DNA from: JBJHBP01 sp050485645
GTDB lineage: Bacteria; Pseudomonadota; Gammaproteobacteria; Steroidobacterales; Rariloculaceae
Assembly: GCA_050485645.1 (NCBI GenBank)
Contig: JBJHBT010000008.1
Coordinates: 62,001 to 126,000, forward strand
Direction of reading: 5' to 3'
Length of the DNA stretch: 64,000 bases
Shown here: piece by piece, positions 32,763 to 41,300 of the stretch
Numbering within the stretch: position 1 is the first letter of the stretch
How the letters are laid out: the number at the start of each line of letters is the position of its first letter
Notes under the pieces: model-generated
Database searches by the model: none
What the model saw: the letters and a program-made list of their open reading frames with translations, nothing else
Told to the model about the DNA's origin: nothing
Translations under genes and position numbers: made by a program

Positions 32763-34457
32763 ATGTTGGTGATGAGGGATCGAACTGCGCAATCGGGGCG
32801 GTGGCACCGGTTTCTGGTGATGCCGCTGGTTGCCGGCATGATGGCCCTGCCGGACGCTGCCCGGTCCGACTCGCCTTCGCCTGAGCCGAGCCCGCCCCGT
32901 CTCGCCGTGGGCATCGTCGTCGATCAGATGCAGTTCGACATGCTGTACCGCTTCCAGGACGAATTCGGTGACGGCGGCTTCCGGCGTCTGCTGAGCGAGG
33001 GCTTCTCGTTCGAGAATGCGCAGTTCGACTACGCGCCAACCTTTACCGGCCCCGGCCATGCGTCCGTCTACACGGGCACCACGCCGGCGGTACACGGCAT
33101 CATGAGCAATGCGTGGTACGTACGCGAGTTGCAGGGCACCACCTACGTGACCGCGGATGAGCAGGTCGCAACCGTCGGATCGGACACCGACGCGGGGATG
33201 ATGTCGCCGCGCTGGATGCTGTCGACCACCGTCGGTGATGAGCTGTGGATGCACAGCAACGAACGCTCGCGCGTGGTCGCGATATCGTTGAAGGACCGTG
33301 GCGCCATCCTGCCCGGCGGACACACCGGTCAGGCCTACTGGTTTGACTACGACACAGGTGATTTCATCAGCAGCACGCACTATGGTCCGGAACTGCCGTC
33401 CTGGGTGCGCGCGTTCAACGAACGGGGACTGGTTGCCCGGTACCTCACACGCCAGTGGACGCCACTGCTGCCGGAGGCGCGCTATGTGGCCAGCCTGCCG
33501 GACGACAATCCCTACGAAGCTCCGTTCTCCGGTATGGACAGGCCGGTGTTTCCCTATGATCTGAGTGAGCTGGCCGAACGCAGCGGCCCTGGCATCGTGG
33601 CGTACACACCATTCGGCGACGAGCTGCTGGTGGAGCTGGCCATTGCCGCGCTGGACGGCGAATCGCTGGGCAGTCGCGATACGCCCGATCTGCTGGCGAT
33701 CTCGTTCTCCTCACCCGACCACGTCGGCCACCGCTTCGGCCCGATGTCGATGGAAATCCAGGATCTGTATCTGCGCCTGGATCGTCAGCTGGAGCGTCTG
33801 CTGGACGAGATCGATCAGCACGTGGGGCTGGAAGACGTCATCATGTTTCTGACGTCGGACCACGGCGTCGCCCATGTGCCGGATTATCTGCGCGACCGCA
33901 ATGTGCCGGTGGGGCAGATGTCGAGCCGTGCGCTGGCCACCGAGTTGCGCGCGTACCTGGAAGAACTGTACGGCGAGGATTTTGTGCTCTCGCTGAGTAA
34001 CGAACAGGTCTTCTTCGACCACGAGCAGGTGCGCAGGGCCGGCGTCAGTCTCAGCGAACTGCAGCAGACCACCGCGCGGTTTCTGATTTCACGCGATGGC
34101 ATTGCCGGCGCGTTGACGGCCGACGCCCTCACGTTCAGTGAATTCAGCCAGGGTCACCGGGCAAGGATCCAGCGCGGCTTTCATCCCGCCCGTTCCGGCG
34201 ATGTCGTCTACTGGATGGAGCCGCACTGGATGTCTGTCTTCGGCCCGGCCGCGCGCACCACGCACGGATCGGTCTACAGCTATGACACGCGCGCGCCACT
34301 GATCTGGTTCGGCGGCCAGGTGCCCGCGGGGCGCTCAGCCCATCCGGTGGCCATCTCCGACATCGCCTCGACGCTGGCGGTGTTTCTGCGCTCGCCGTTT
34401 CCCAGCGGCAATACCGGCAATCCGATGAATGAACTGATGCGCCGGCCCGGCGATTGA
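32763..34457 (+). CDS. PafA-type alkaline phosphatase (exported)
   Basis: A 564-residue member of the alkaline phosphatase/nucleotide pyrophosphatase superfamily. The N-terminal ~35 residues look like a signal sequence; LAVGIVVDQMQFDM supplies the first metal Asp. The nucleophile Thr95 lies in the PafA-like segment APTFTGPGHASVYTG, followed by HGIMSNAWYV (Asn of the active site) and the PafA-typical SLKDRGAILPGGH, with Lys and Arg contacts. Metal ligands occur in SPDHVGHRFGP, TSDHGVAHVP and TTHGSVYSYD. PafA enzymes are periplasmic phosphomonoesterases not repressed by phosphate. ATG 32763 has GGAGAA upstream; ATG 32772 is possible. Confidence 0.9.
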   Translation: MLVMRDRTAQSGRWHRFLVMPLVAGMMALPDAARSDSPSPEPSPPRLAVGIVVDQMQFDMLYRFQDEFGDGGFRRLLSEGFSFENAQFDYAPTFTGPGHASVYTGTTPAVHGIMSNAWYVRELQGTTYVTADEQVATVGSDTDAGMMSPRWMLSTTVGDELWMHSNERSRVVAISLKDRGAILPGGHTGQAYWFDYDTGDFISSTHYGPELPSWVRAFNERGLVARYLTRQWTPLLPEARYVASLPDDNPYEAPFSGMDRPVFPYDLSELAERSGPGIVAYTPFGDELLVELAIAALDGESLGSRDTPDLLAISFSSPDHVGHRFGPMSMEIQDLYLRLDRQLERLLDEIDQHVGLEDVIMFLTSDHGVAHVPDYLRDRNVPVGQMSSRALATELRAYLEELYGEDFVLSLSNEQVFFDHEQVRRAGVSLSELQQTTARFLISRDGIAGALTADALTFSEFSQGHRARIQRGFHPARSGDVVYWMEPHWMSVFGPAARTTHGSVYSYDTRAPLIWFGGQVPAGRSAHPVAISDIASTLAVFLRSPFPSGNTGNPMNELMRRPGD

Positions 34458-34530
34458 TACGCCGGATCACGACACCGTTCCCGGCGCTCCGGGCCGCGGG
34501 GCGGAGGCAGGCGACACCCTGACCGTTCGG

Positions 34531-35421
34531 CTACCGCGTCGTCGCGCCGTCCCAATCGAACCCGGCGTAGCGCGCCAGCTCTTCGGGCGTGAGCACGCCT
34601 TCCATGCGTTGTCCGCCAACGATCCATGTGGGATAGCTGCGGATGTCGGCCACCACGCAGGCGGTGGCCACCGGCCCGTTGCGGCCGGCCGGTGAGCATT
34701 CCACGTAGGGCAGGCGGTCTGCCGATGCGCCGAACAGACGACGTTGTTCCTGGCAGCTGCTGCACCAGAACGCGCCGTAGTAGCGTGCGCCGGATTCCTC
34801 CAGATGCTGCGCCAGCGCCTGCAGGGTCGGATGCTCACGCGCCTGCAGCAGGCCGCTGTAGTACACATGCAGTACGGCAACGGCTGCGATCAGCAGCACG
34901 GCAGTGTGCATGGCCCACTGCGGCCATGGCATGCCGGGCGCACTGTGTGGACGCCGGTAAGCCACCCACGCGAAAATCGCCGTCATCGTGCCCTGTGAGG
35001 CGAGACACCATGCGCACACGGCATCCAGCGCCACGATGCCGGTGATCGTGAGATAGGTGCTGATGGCGGTGCCGAGCAGGGCGAGGTGCCACAGTCGCCG
35101 CCAGCGTTTCAGGCCGGCGCGGGCCCGCCACGCGATCAGGCCGATCAGCGCATACAGCGCAAAGCCCCACAGTGCCACGGGCAGGCCGAGCACCACGGAC
35201 CAGCGGCTGCCCTGCACGATGTCGCAGCCGGAACCGTCCGCACAGAATGCCGGCCGGTCGCCCCAGAAGGCGACAGCCGTCAGATACGCGGTGATCAGCA
35301 TGCCCAGGGCGGCAAGCACCATGGCCACCCGGTCCGGTGCCGCCCGGTCGGGTGCGCGCGGCGCGCGCACGGCGGCCGCCTGTTTTCCGCCGTGGCGGGA
35401 TGTCTGGCGTTTTCGACTCAT
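34531..35421 (-). CDS. VKOR-thioredoxin-like fusion (disulfide generation)
   Basis: A 296-residue protein joining a vitamin K epoxide reductase domain (about residues 30-185, four to five membrane segments, CDIVQGSRWSVVLGLPVALW with the conserved Cys-Asp and the CAWC redox motif) to a thioredoxin-like domain (about 205-290, AFWCSSCQEQRRLF with CxxC, and PTWIVGGQRMEGV). Fusions of this kind replace DsbB and DsbA as the quinone-linked source of disulfides in the envelope. Start ATG 35421. A separate DsbC-family gene lies 11 kb away. Confidence 0.92.
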   Translation of the reverse strand: MSRKRQTSRHGGKQAAAVRAPRAPDRAAPDRVAMVLAALGMLITAYLTAVAFWGDRPAFCADGSGCDIVQGSRWSVVLGLPVALWGFALYALIGLIAWRARAGLKRWRRLWHLALLGTAISTYLTITGIVALDAVCAWCLASQGTMTAIFAWVAYRRPHSAPGMPWPQWAMHTAVLLIAAVAVLHVYYSGLLQAREHPTLQALAQHLEESGARYYGAFWCSSCQEQRRLFGASADRLPYVECSPAGRNGPVATACVVADIRSYPTWIVGGQRMEGVLTPEELARYAGFDWDGATTR

Positions 35422-35445
35422 GTTGGTGACTGCGTCATCCGTCCG

Positions 35446-36291
35446 TCAATGCGTCATCGCATATACCACGAAGTTGATGCCCATGCGCAATGCCGGTACC
35501 GCGAAGTCGGCCGGATAGCAGGGCAGGTCGAGATACTCCCAGGCGTCACCGAGATCGGAATTGTAGGTGATGAGCACCATCAGCCGGCCGGCGTCGTCCG
35601 AAATCCCCAGGATCTGCGGGTCGCGATCGTCGGCGGATTCCCATGTCTGTCCTCCACGGCAGCCATTGCCTCGGTTTGGAATCTGCACGACTTCGTCGAT
35701 CACGAAAAACGAACGGAACACGGGGTGCGTGAGCGGCAGCTGTTCGACGCGACGGTCGGGGAACACCTTGCGCAGCTGTGATTCCAGATTCGCTTTCTCG
35801 CGCAGTCCCCAGAAGTCGTCGATATGCAGAAATCCGCCGCGCAGCAGGTAGCTGCGGAGCCGTTCGGCTTCCCGGGTGCTCAGATACATCCGGCCGGGCT
35901 CGACGATGTAGGCATACGGGAACTCGAACAGATCGTCATCCATGATGGAACGGATGTTGGGGTCCGGATGCACACGCACGCCGGTGAGGCGGTTCACGCC
36001 GTCCATGAACTTGCAGTCCGCACCGGGGTAGTCGATCGCCCAGCCGCGCCCCTGCGGTGGAAAGAAATCGCCGTGTCCGCCGAGTTCCGGGCAGGTATAC
36101 GGCGCCGGACGCGCCATCATGCGACCGTTCAGATCGGTGTACATCAGGCGTGTAAAAACGAAGTCCGGTGAGTCGTCGCGTCGGTCATTCGCGCTGGCCG
36201 CGACCGCGACGATACCGGCAATGGCACCGAAGGTTGCTGCGAGTATCGTAAATCGTTTGGCAAACCGACGGGTGCGCAAACCGATCCTCAT
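35446..36291 (-). CDS. DUF4159-domain protein
   Basis: A 281-residue protein with an N-terminal hydrophobic segment (about 15-36), then FVFTRLMYTDLNGRMM and the DUF4159 core YAYIVEPGRMYLSTREAERLR, GGFLHIDDFWGLRE and HPVFRSFFVIDEVVQIP. The domain resembles a glutamine-amidotransferase-like fold and is often near MoxR/BatA genes, which are not present here. ATG 36291 is chosen because the longer frame (to 36393) would overlap the neighbouring methyltransferase gene; no clear ribosome site is seen. Function unknown. Confidence 0.78.
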   Translation of the reverse strand: MRIGLRTRRFAKRFTILAATFGAIAGIVAVAASANDRRDDSPDFVFTRLMYTDLNGRMMARPAPYTCPELGGHGDFFPPQGRGWAIDYPGADCKFMDGVNRLTGVRVHPDPNIRSIMDDDLFEFPYAYIVEPGRMYLSTREAERLRSYLLRGGFLHIDDFWGLREKANLESQLRKVFPDRRVEQLPLTHPVFRSFFVIDEVVQIPNRGNGCRGGQTWESADDRDPQILGISDDAGRLMVLITYNSDLGDAWEYLDLPCYPADFAVPALRMGINFVVYAMTH

Positions 36292-36338
36292 TCGTGTGGC
36301 AGGTGGTGATTGCTGCGAACGATAGCATGGGTGGCCGG

Positions 36339-36986
36339 CTACCGGGCGGCGGGTTTGTGCATCAGCGCAACGTCTTTGACCGGAATCTCGCACAGCCAGC
36401 CGCGCTGACCGGCAACATGACGCAGGGTGGCCTCGCGATAGAACACCACATGTGTCGGATCGCGACGGTAGTGCCAGTTCGCGAAGCGCGAGTCGTCCGT
36501 CTGAAAGCAGGTCATGATGGCCAGCCAGCCATCATCGGCCAGCAGGCCGTCCAGACGTTCGAACTCGTCCGCCGGATGGTGGAAGTGTTCCACGGTCTCG
36601 GTGCAGGTGATGAACGCATAGCGTTGTTGCAGCGCCTTGGCGTCGGGAAAGAAAATCGGGTCGTAGACAGTCATCTCATGCCCCGCTTCGCGCAGCATGG
36701 CGGCCAGCGCGGGCCCGGGACCGCAGCCGAAATCAAGACCCGGCGATCGCGGCCGGAGTCTGCGCAGCAGGGGATCGGCAAGACGAGCAAGAAACGACCG
36801 ATAGCGCGGATCGTTCACGTCGTTCCGATGCAGACGATAGTGGGCAAGCTCAACGGCGGGCGACGGCAGATCGCCGGCGTCCAGGTAGCGCGCTTCGCAG
36901 GTCGGGCAGCGTCGGTAGCGACGCTGCCCGACGGTCATCAGCGCCTGCGTATCCGGTGCGCGACAGACCGGACACGGCGGGTGCAT
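36339..36986 (-). CDS. Zinc-ribbon class I SAM-dependent methyltransferase
   Basis: A 215-residue protein. N-terminal CPVC…CPTC zinc ribbon (residues 5-30), then the SAM-binding motif LDFGCGPGPALAAMLREAG near residue 85, YDPIFFPDA (motif II) and ITCTETVEHFHHP (motif IV). The small zinc-ribbon group has unknown substrates. Four bases separate it from the gamma-carbonic anhydrase gene upstream, so the two are co-transcribed. Confidence 0.85.
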   Translation of the reverse strand: MHPPCPVCRAPDTQALMTVGQRRYRRCPTCEARYLDAGDLPSPAVELAHYRLHRNDVNDPRYRSFLARLADPLLRRLRPRSPGLDFGCGPGPALAAMLREAGHEMTVYDPIFFPDAKALQQRYAFITCTETVEHFHHPADEFERLDGLLADDGWLAIMTCFQTDDSRFANWHYRRDPTHVVFYREATLRHVAGQRGWLCEIPVKDVALMHKPAAR

Positions 36987-36989
36987 CGG

Positions 36990-37517
36990 TCAGGCGCCTT
37001 CCGGAACCAGCTCCGTGGCATAACGGCGACCCAGTTCCGCATAGTGGTTGGCGGACCACTCCAGTGCGCGGATCTCTTCATCGGTGACTTCGCGCAGGCG
37101 TTTTCCGGGCGCGCCAACGATCAGCGAGCGGTCCGGAAAGTCCTTGTGCTCGGTGATCAGAGCGTGCGCGCCGACGATGCAGTGACGGCCGATGACCGCA
37201 TGGCTGAGGATGGTTGCACCGATTCCGATCAGCGATCCCTCGCCGATCGTGCAGCCGTGCACGGTGGCGCCGTGACCGATGGTGACCCGCGCTCCAATCG
37301 TGGCCGGTGCGTCATCGTCGACGTGCACGACGGCATTGTCCTGCACGTTCGTCTGTTCACCGATGTCGATCAGCGCGACGTCGCCGCGTACCGTGGCATT
37401 GAACCATACGCTGGCGTCGCGGCCGAGTCGCACGCGGCCGATGACCGCCGCATTGGGGGCCACGAAGCAGTGTCCGGTATCCAGTGTTACGCGGTGTTCG
37501 CCGAGTCTGTACAGCAT
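36990..37517 (-). CDS. Gamma-carbonic anhydrase-family protein (YrdA/PaaY type)
   Basis: A 175-residue left-handed beta-helix with hexapeptide repeats (IGEGSLIGIGATILSHAVIG). Three candidate metal-binding histidines are present: NAVVHVDD, IGHGATVHG. Family members bind zinc or another divalent metal in a trimer; carbonic anhydrase activity has been shown for only some. Overall length and the C-terminal PGKRLREVTDEEI agree with E. coli YrdA. Confidence 0.9.
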   Translation of the reverse strand: MLYRLGEHRVTLDTGHCFVAPNAAVIGRVRLGRDASVWFNATVRGDVALIDIGEQTNVQDNAVVHVDDDAPATIGARVTIGHGATVHGCTIGEGSLIGIGATILSHAVIGRHCIVGAHALITEHKDFPDRSLIVGAPGKRLREVTDEEIRALEWSANHYAELGRRYATELVPEGA

Positions 37518-37534
37518 CTTTGGCTCCGTCGGTG

Positions 37535-38317
37535 TCAGTTTTTTGCCGGCTGCGCGCTGGCCTGGTTGGCAACCGCCTGCGCGGCGGCGGCGATGGCGTC
37601 GGCGTCGCCCAGGTAGCGGCCCGGTCCGGGTGTCAGATTCGCGGTGAACTCATACACACGCGGCACGCCGGTGGGAATGTTGAACTCGGTGATGGCGTCA
37701 TCGCTGATGACTTCCAGCATCTTCACCAGCGCCCGCAGGCTGTTGCCGTGCGCGGCCACCAGTACATCACGCCCGCTCATCAGGTCGGGCACGATGTGGT
37801 CTTCCCAGTAGGGCAGTACGCGATCCAGGGTCGTTTTCAGCGACTCGGTGGCCGGCAGTGCGCCGGGCGCGACACCTGCGTAACGGCGGTCATGACGTGG
37901 ATGACGCGGATCGTCGGCACTCACCGGCGGCGGCGGAATGTCGTAGCTGCGGCGCCAGATCCTGACCTGGTCCGCACCATGACGTTGCGTGGTTTCGGCC
38001 TTGTCCAGGCCCTGCAGCGCACCGTAGTGGCGCTCGTTCAGTCGCCAGTGGCGGCGCACGGGAACCCAGGTCAGCTCCATCTCATCCATGATGAGCCACA
38101 GGGTGCGGATCGCGCGCACCAGTGTCGATGTATGGGCAACATCGAAGCTGAAACCCTCCGCGGCCAGCACGCGGGCCGCATCGCGTGCTTCGCGTATGCC
38201 TTGCTCGGTGAGATCCACGTCGGTCCAGCCGGTGAACAGATTCTTGAGGTTCCATTCGCTCTGGCCGTGGCGAACGAGTATCAGGCGTCCCGGGCGGACG
38301 GTGCGGTGATCAGGCAT
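37535..38317 (-). CDS. gpmA: 2,3-bisphosphoglycerate-dependent phosphoglycerate mutase
   Basis: A 260-residue histidine phosphatase-fold enzyme of glycolysis, interconverting 3- and 2-phosphoglycerate. The phosphorylated histidine lies in LVRHGQSEWNLKNLFTGW (near residue 17), with ERHYGALQGLDKAET and AAHGNSLRALVKML (second catalytic His) as further signatures. Length and motifs agree with GpmA. The C-terminal tail (PGRYLGDADAIAAAAQAVAN) also matches. It lies 17 bases downstream of the carbonic anhydrase gene's start side, in the same minus-strand run. Confidence 0.96.
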   Translation of the reverse strand: MPDHRTVRPGRLILVRHGQSEWNLKNLFTGWTDVDLTEQGIREARDAARVLAAEGFSFDVAHTSTLVRAIRTLWLIMDEMELTWVPVRRHWRLNERHYGALQGLDKAETTQRHGADQVRIWRRSYDIPPPPVSADDPRHPRHDRRYAGVAPGALPATESLKTTLDRVLPYWEDHIVPDLMSGRDVLVAAHGNSLRALVKMLEVISDDAITEFNIPTGVPRVYEFTANLTPGPGRYLGDADAIAAAAQAVANQASAQPAKN

Positions 38318-38362
38318 GGTGCCGACGTCTCCTCTGTGTAGGTGGCAACGCAGTCTACGCTG

Positions 38363-41300
38363 TCAATGTAATCTGTCGAGTTCCCTGAGCGCCACGGACA
38401 AGGCGGAAAAACCGGGCGGTCCTGCGTTGCCAATCTCGTCGAGCAGACGTCGGACACGAACGATCCGTTCGCGGGCGCTGCCCAGCCATTGCGCAAGCGC
38501 TGCCCTGGGCAGGCTGCGGCCGCGGTTCGCGAGTATGCTCGTCAGCAGTCGGCGATGTTCGCGTGCCAGCGTTTCGCGCAGGGCGCTGCGCGCGATCGCA
38601 CTCCAGCGGTCATCCACTTTCAGTGCTTCGATCTGATCGCGCAGCCAGTCCAGTTTCAGGCCGCGGGCCAGCTCGAAGTGCAGCTCACCCACCACCCGCA
38701 CCGGCAGTCTGAGTTCGCGCGCTACTTCGGCGATGTCCAGAACACGGGTGGCCACGGAGAGCGTGGCGATGCGCTGCGCGAGTGTTTCGGGCAGGCCCAG
38801 CTGTACCAGATCCGCGGTTGTGCGCTGCAGCTGGCGGCGCGCTCTGCCGCTGGCCAGTTCCGGCATGGCGGTCAGCACCTCATCGACCGCGGGCGAGAAA
38901 CGTCGCACCACGGACGTGATGGTGAGATCGGCGCGATGTCTTTCCAGCAGCCAGTGCACGCTGCGTCTGAGCATGCGGCTGATCTGAAAGATCGCATCGT
39001 ACTGGGTTGTGGTTTCTATCCTGCCGTCCAGGCTTTCCACACCTTGCCACAGCCTGCGCACGTCGAATATTTCGCGGGCAATGGCGTAGGCCCTGGCAAT
39101 GTCCGCCACCGATGCGCCGGTTTCTTCGGCCACGCGCAGCACGAAGAAGGGCCCCATACGGTTGATCATGCTGCTTGCAATACGCATTGCGACGATTTCG
39201 CGGCGCAGCGGGTGACGTTCCAGCAGGTCGGGGAAACGACGCACGACACGCGCCGGAAAGTAGCTGCGCAGCTCGGAGACAACGAACCGGTCATCGGGGA
39301 TGTCGCTGTCCACCAGACTCGCGGTCAGCTGTATCTTTGAGTAGCTGAAGACCACCGCCAGCTCGGGGCGCGTCAGGCCACGCTGCTCCGCCCGTCGTTC
39401 CTCGATCTGCTCGTCGCTCGGCAGCTGCTCGACCTGGCGGTCCAGCAGTCCTTCTCTCTCCAGCAGGCGAATCACGCGTGCGTGTTCGCCCAGACGTTCG
39501 CGCGCACGCGATTCCAGCATCGACAACGCCTGTGTCTGCGCGTGATTGCTGGCCAGTACCGCCGAGGCGATCTGATCGGTCATCGCCGCCAGCAGACGGT
39601 TGCGGTTGTGCAGGCTCAGGCGGGCGTCATTCAGCCCCGGGTTCAGCAGAATCTTCAGATTCACTTCCCGGTCGGAGGAGTCGACGCCACCGGAGTTGTC
39701 GATGAAGTCGGTGTTGATGCGTCCGCCACGCAGCGCGAATTCGATACGCCCGGGCTGCGTGAAGCCGAGATTGCCACCTTCGGCAACGATCCTGCAGCGA
39801 AGCTCGCTGCCGTTGACGCGGACGTTGTCGTTTGCCGGGTCGCCCGCGTCGGCATGCGATTCATGCGTTGCCTTCACATAGGTGCCGATGCCGCCGTTCC
39901 AGAGCAGGTCCGCTGGCGCACGCAGGATGGCGCGTATCAGCTCCGGTGGCGTTACAGCCTCCGCTGTCACGCCGAGCAGTCCGCGTACCTCGGCATTGAG
40001 CTGTATCGACTTGCTGCTGCGGGCATGGATGCCGCCGCCGGCCGACAGCTTTTCGACATCGTAGTCGTCCCAGCCCGAGCGTGGCAGTTGCGCAAGCCGC
40101 TGCCTTTCGCGGAAGCTGATTTCCGGGTCCGGCGTCGGGTCGATGAAAATGTGGCGGTGATTGAAGGCCGCTACCAGTCGTATCGAACGCGAAAGCAGCA
40201 TGCCGTTGCCGAACACGTCACCGCTCATGTCACCGATACCGATCACGTTGATCGGGTCACTCTCGGCGTCGATGCCGACTTCCCGACAGTGGCGTTTGGC
40301 GGCTTCCCATGCGCCACGCGCGGTGATGGCCATCTTCTTGTGGTCGTAGCCCGTGGAGCCGCCGGATGCAAACGCGTCGCCAAGCCAGAAGCCATACTCT
40401 TGCGCGATGCGGTTGGCGTGATCGGAGAACGTCGCGGTGCCCTTGTCGGCCGCAACCACCAGGTAGCTGTCGTCGCCGTCGCGCGCCAGCACTCGTTGCG
40501 GTCGTACCGTGCGGCCGTCGACGATGTTGTCGGTGACGTCGAGAAGGCCGCGGATGAAGTTCTCGTAGCAGGTAGCCACTTCACGCCGTGATGCTTCCGC
40601 ATCATGCTCAGGTAGCCGCTTGCAGACGAAGCCGCCCTTGGCGCCGCGAGGCACGATCACCACATTCTTGACCTGCTGGGCTTTCATCAGTCCCAGCACT
40701 TCGGTGCGAAAGTCCTCGCGCCGGTCCGACCAGCGGATGCCGCCTCTGGCAACACGTCCGCAGCGCAGGTGAACGCCCTCCATGCGCCGCGAGCAGACGA
40801 ATATCTCGAACATCGGCCAGGGCCTGGGCAGCTCCGGCACTTTGGATGAGTCGAGCTTGAACGACAGATACGGCTTGCCCTGGCCATCGGCAAGCTGGAA
40901 GAAATTGGTACGCAGCGTGGCATCGACAACAGCCTGGAACGCACGCAGGATCCGATCCTCATCAAGCGTGCTGACCTCGTCCAGTTCCGCGCGCAGCCGG
41001 TTGCTGCTGGCGTTCAGCTGCCGCCGGCGCAGCGATGCCGACGTATCGGGGTCGAAGTGGGCATGGAAGTGATCCACCAGGGTTCGACAGAAGCGCGGGT
41101 AACGGGACAGCACCTCCTGCATGTAGTCCTGACTGAACGGCAGGCCGGTCTGGAGAATGTAGCGACTGTAGGCGCGGATCAGCGCTGCTTCGCGCCAGCT
41201 CAGGCTCGCGTTGAGAACGAAGCTGTTGAAGCGGTCATTGTCGGTGTCGCCCGCGACCACGCGCGCGAAGCATTCATTGAATCGCTGCGTGGTGCTGTCG

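Noticed and set aside
36294..37616. A 440-codon frame on the plus strand across the methyltransferase and carbonic anhydrase genes.
   Set aside because: It is antisense to two genes with clear family motifs.
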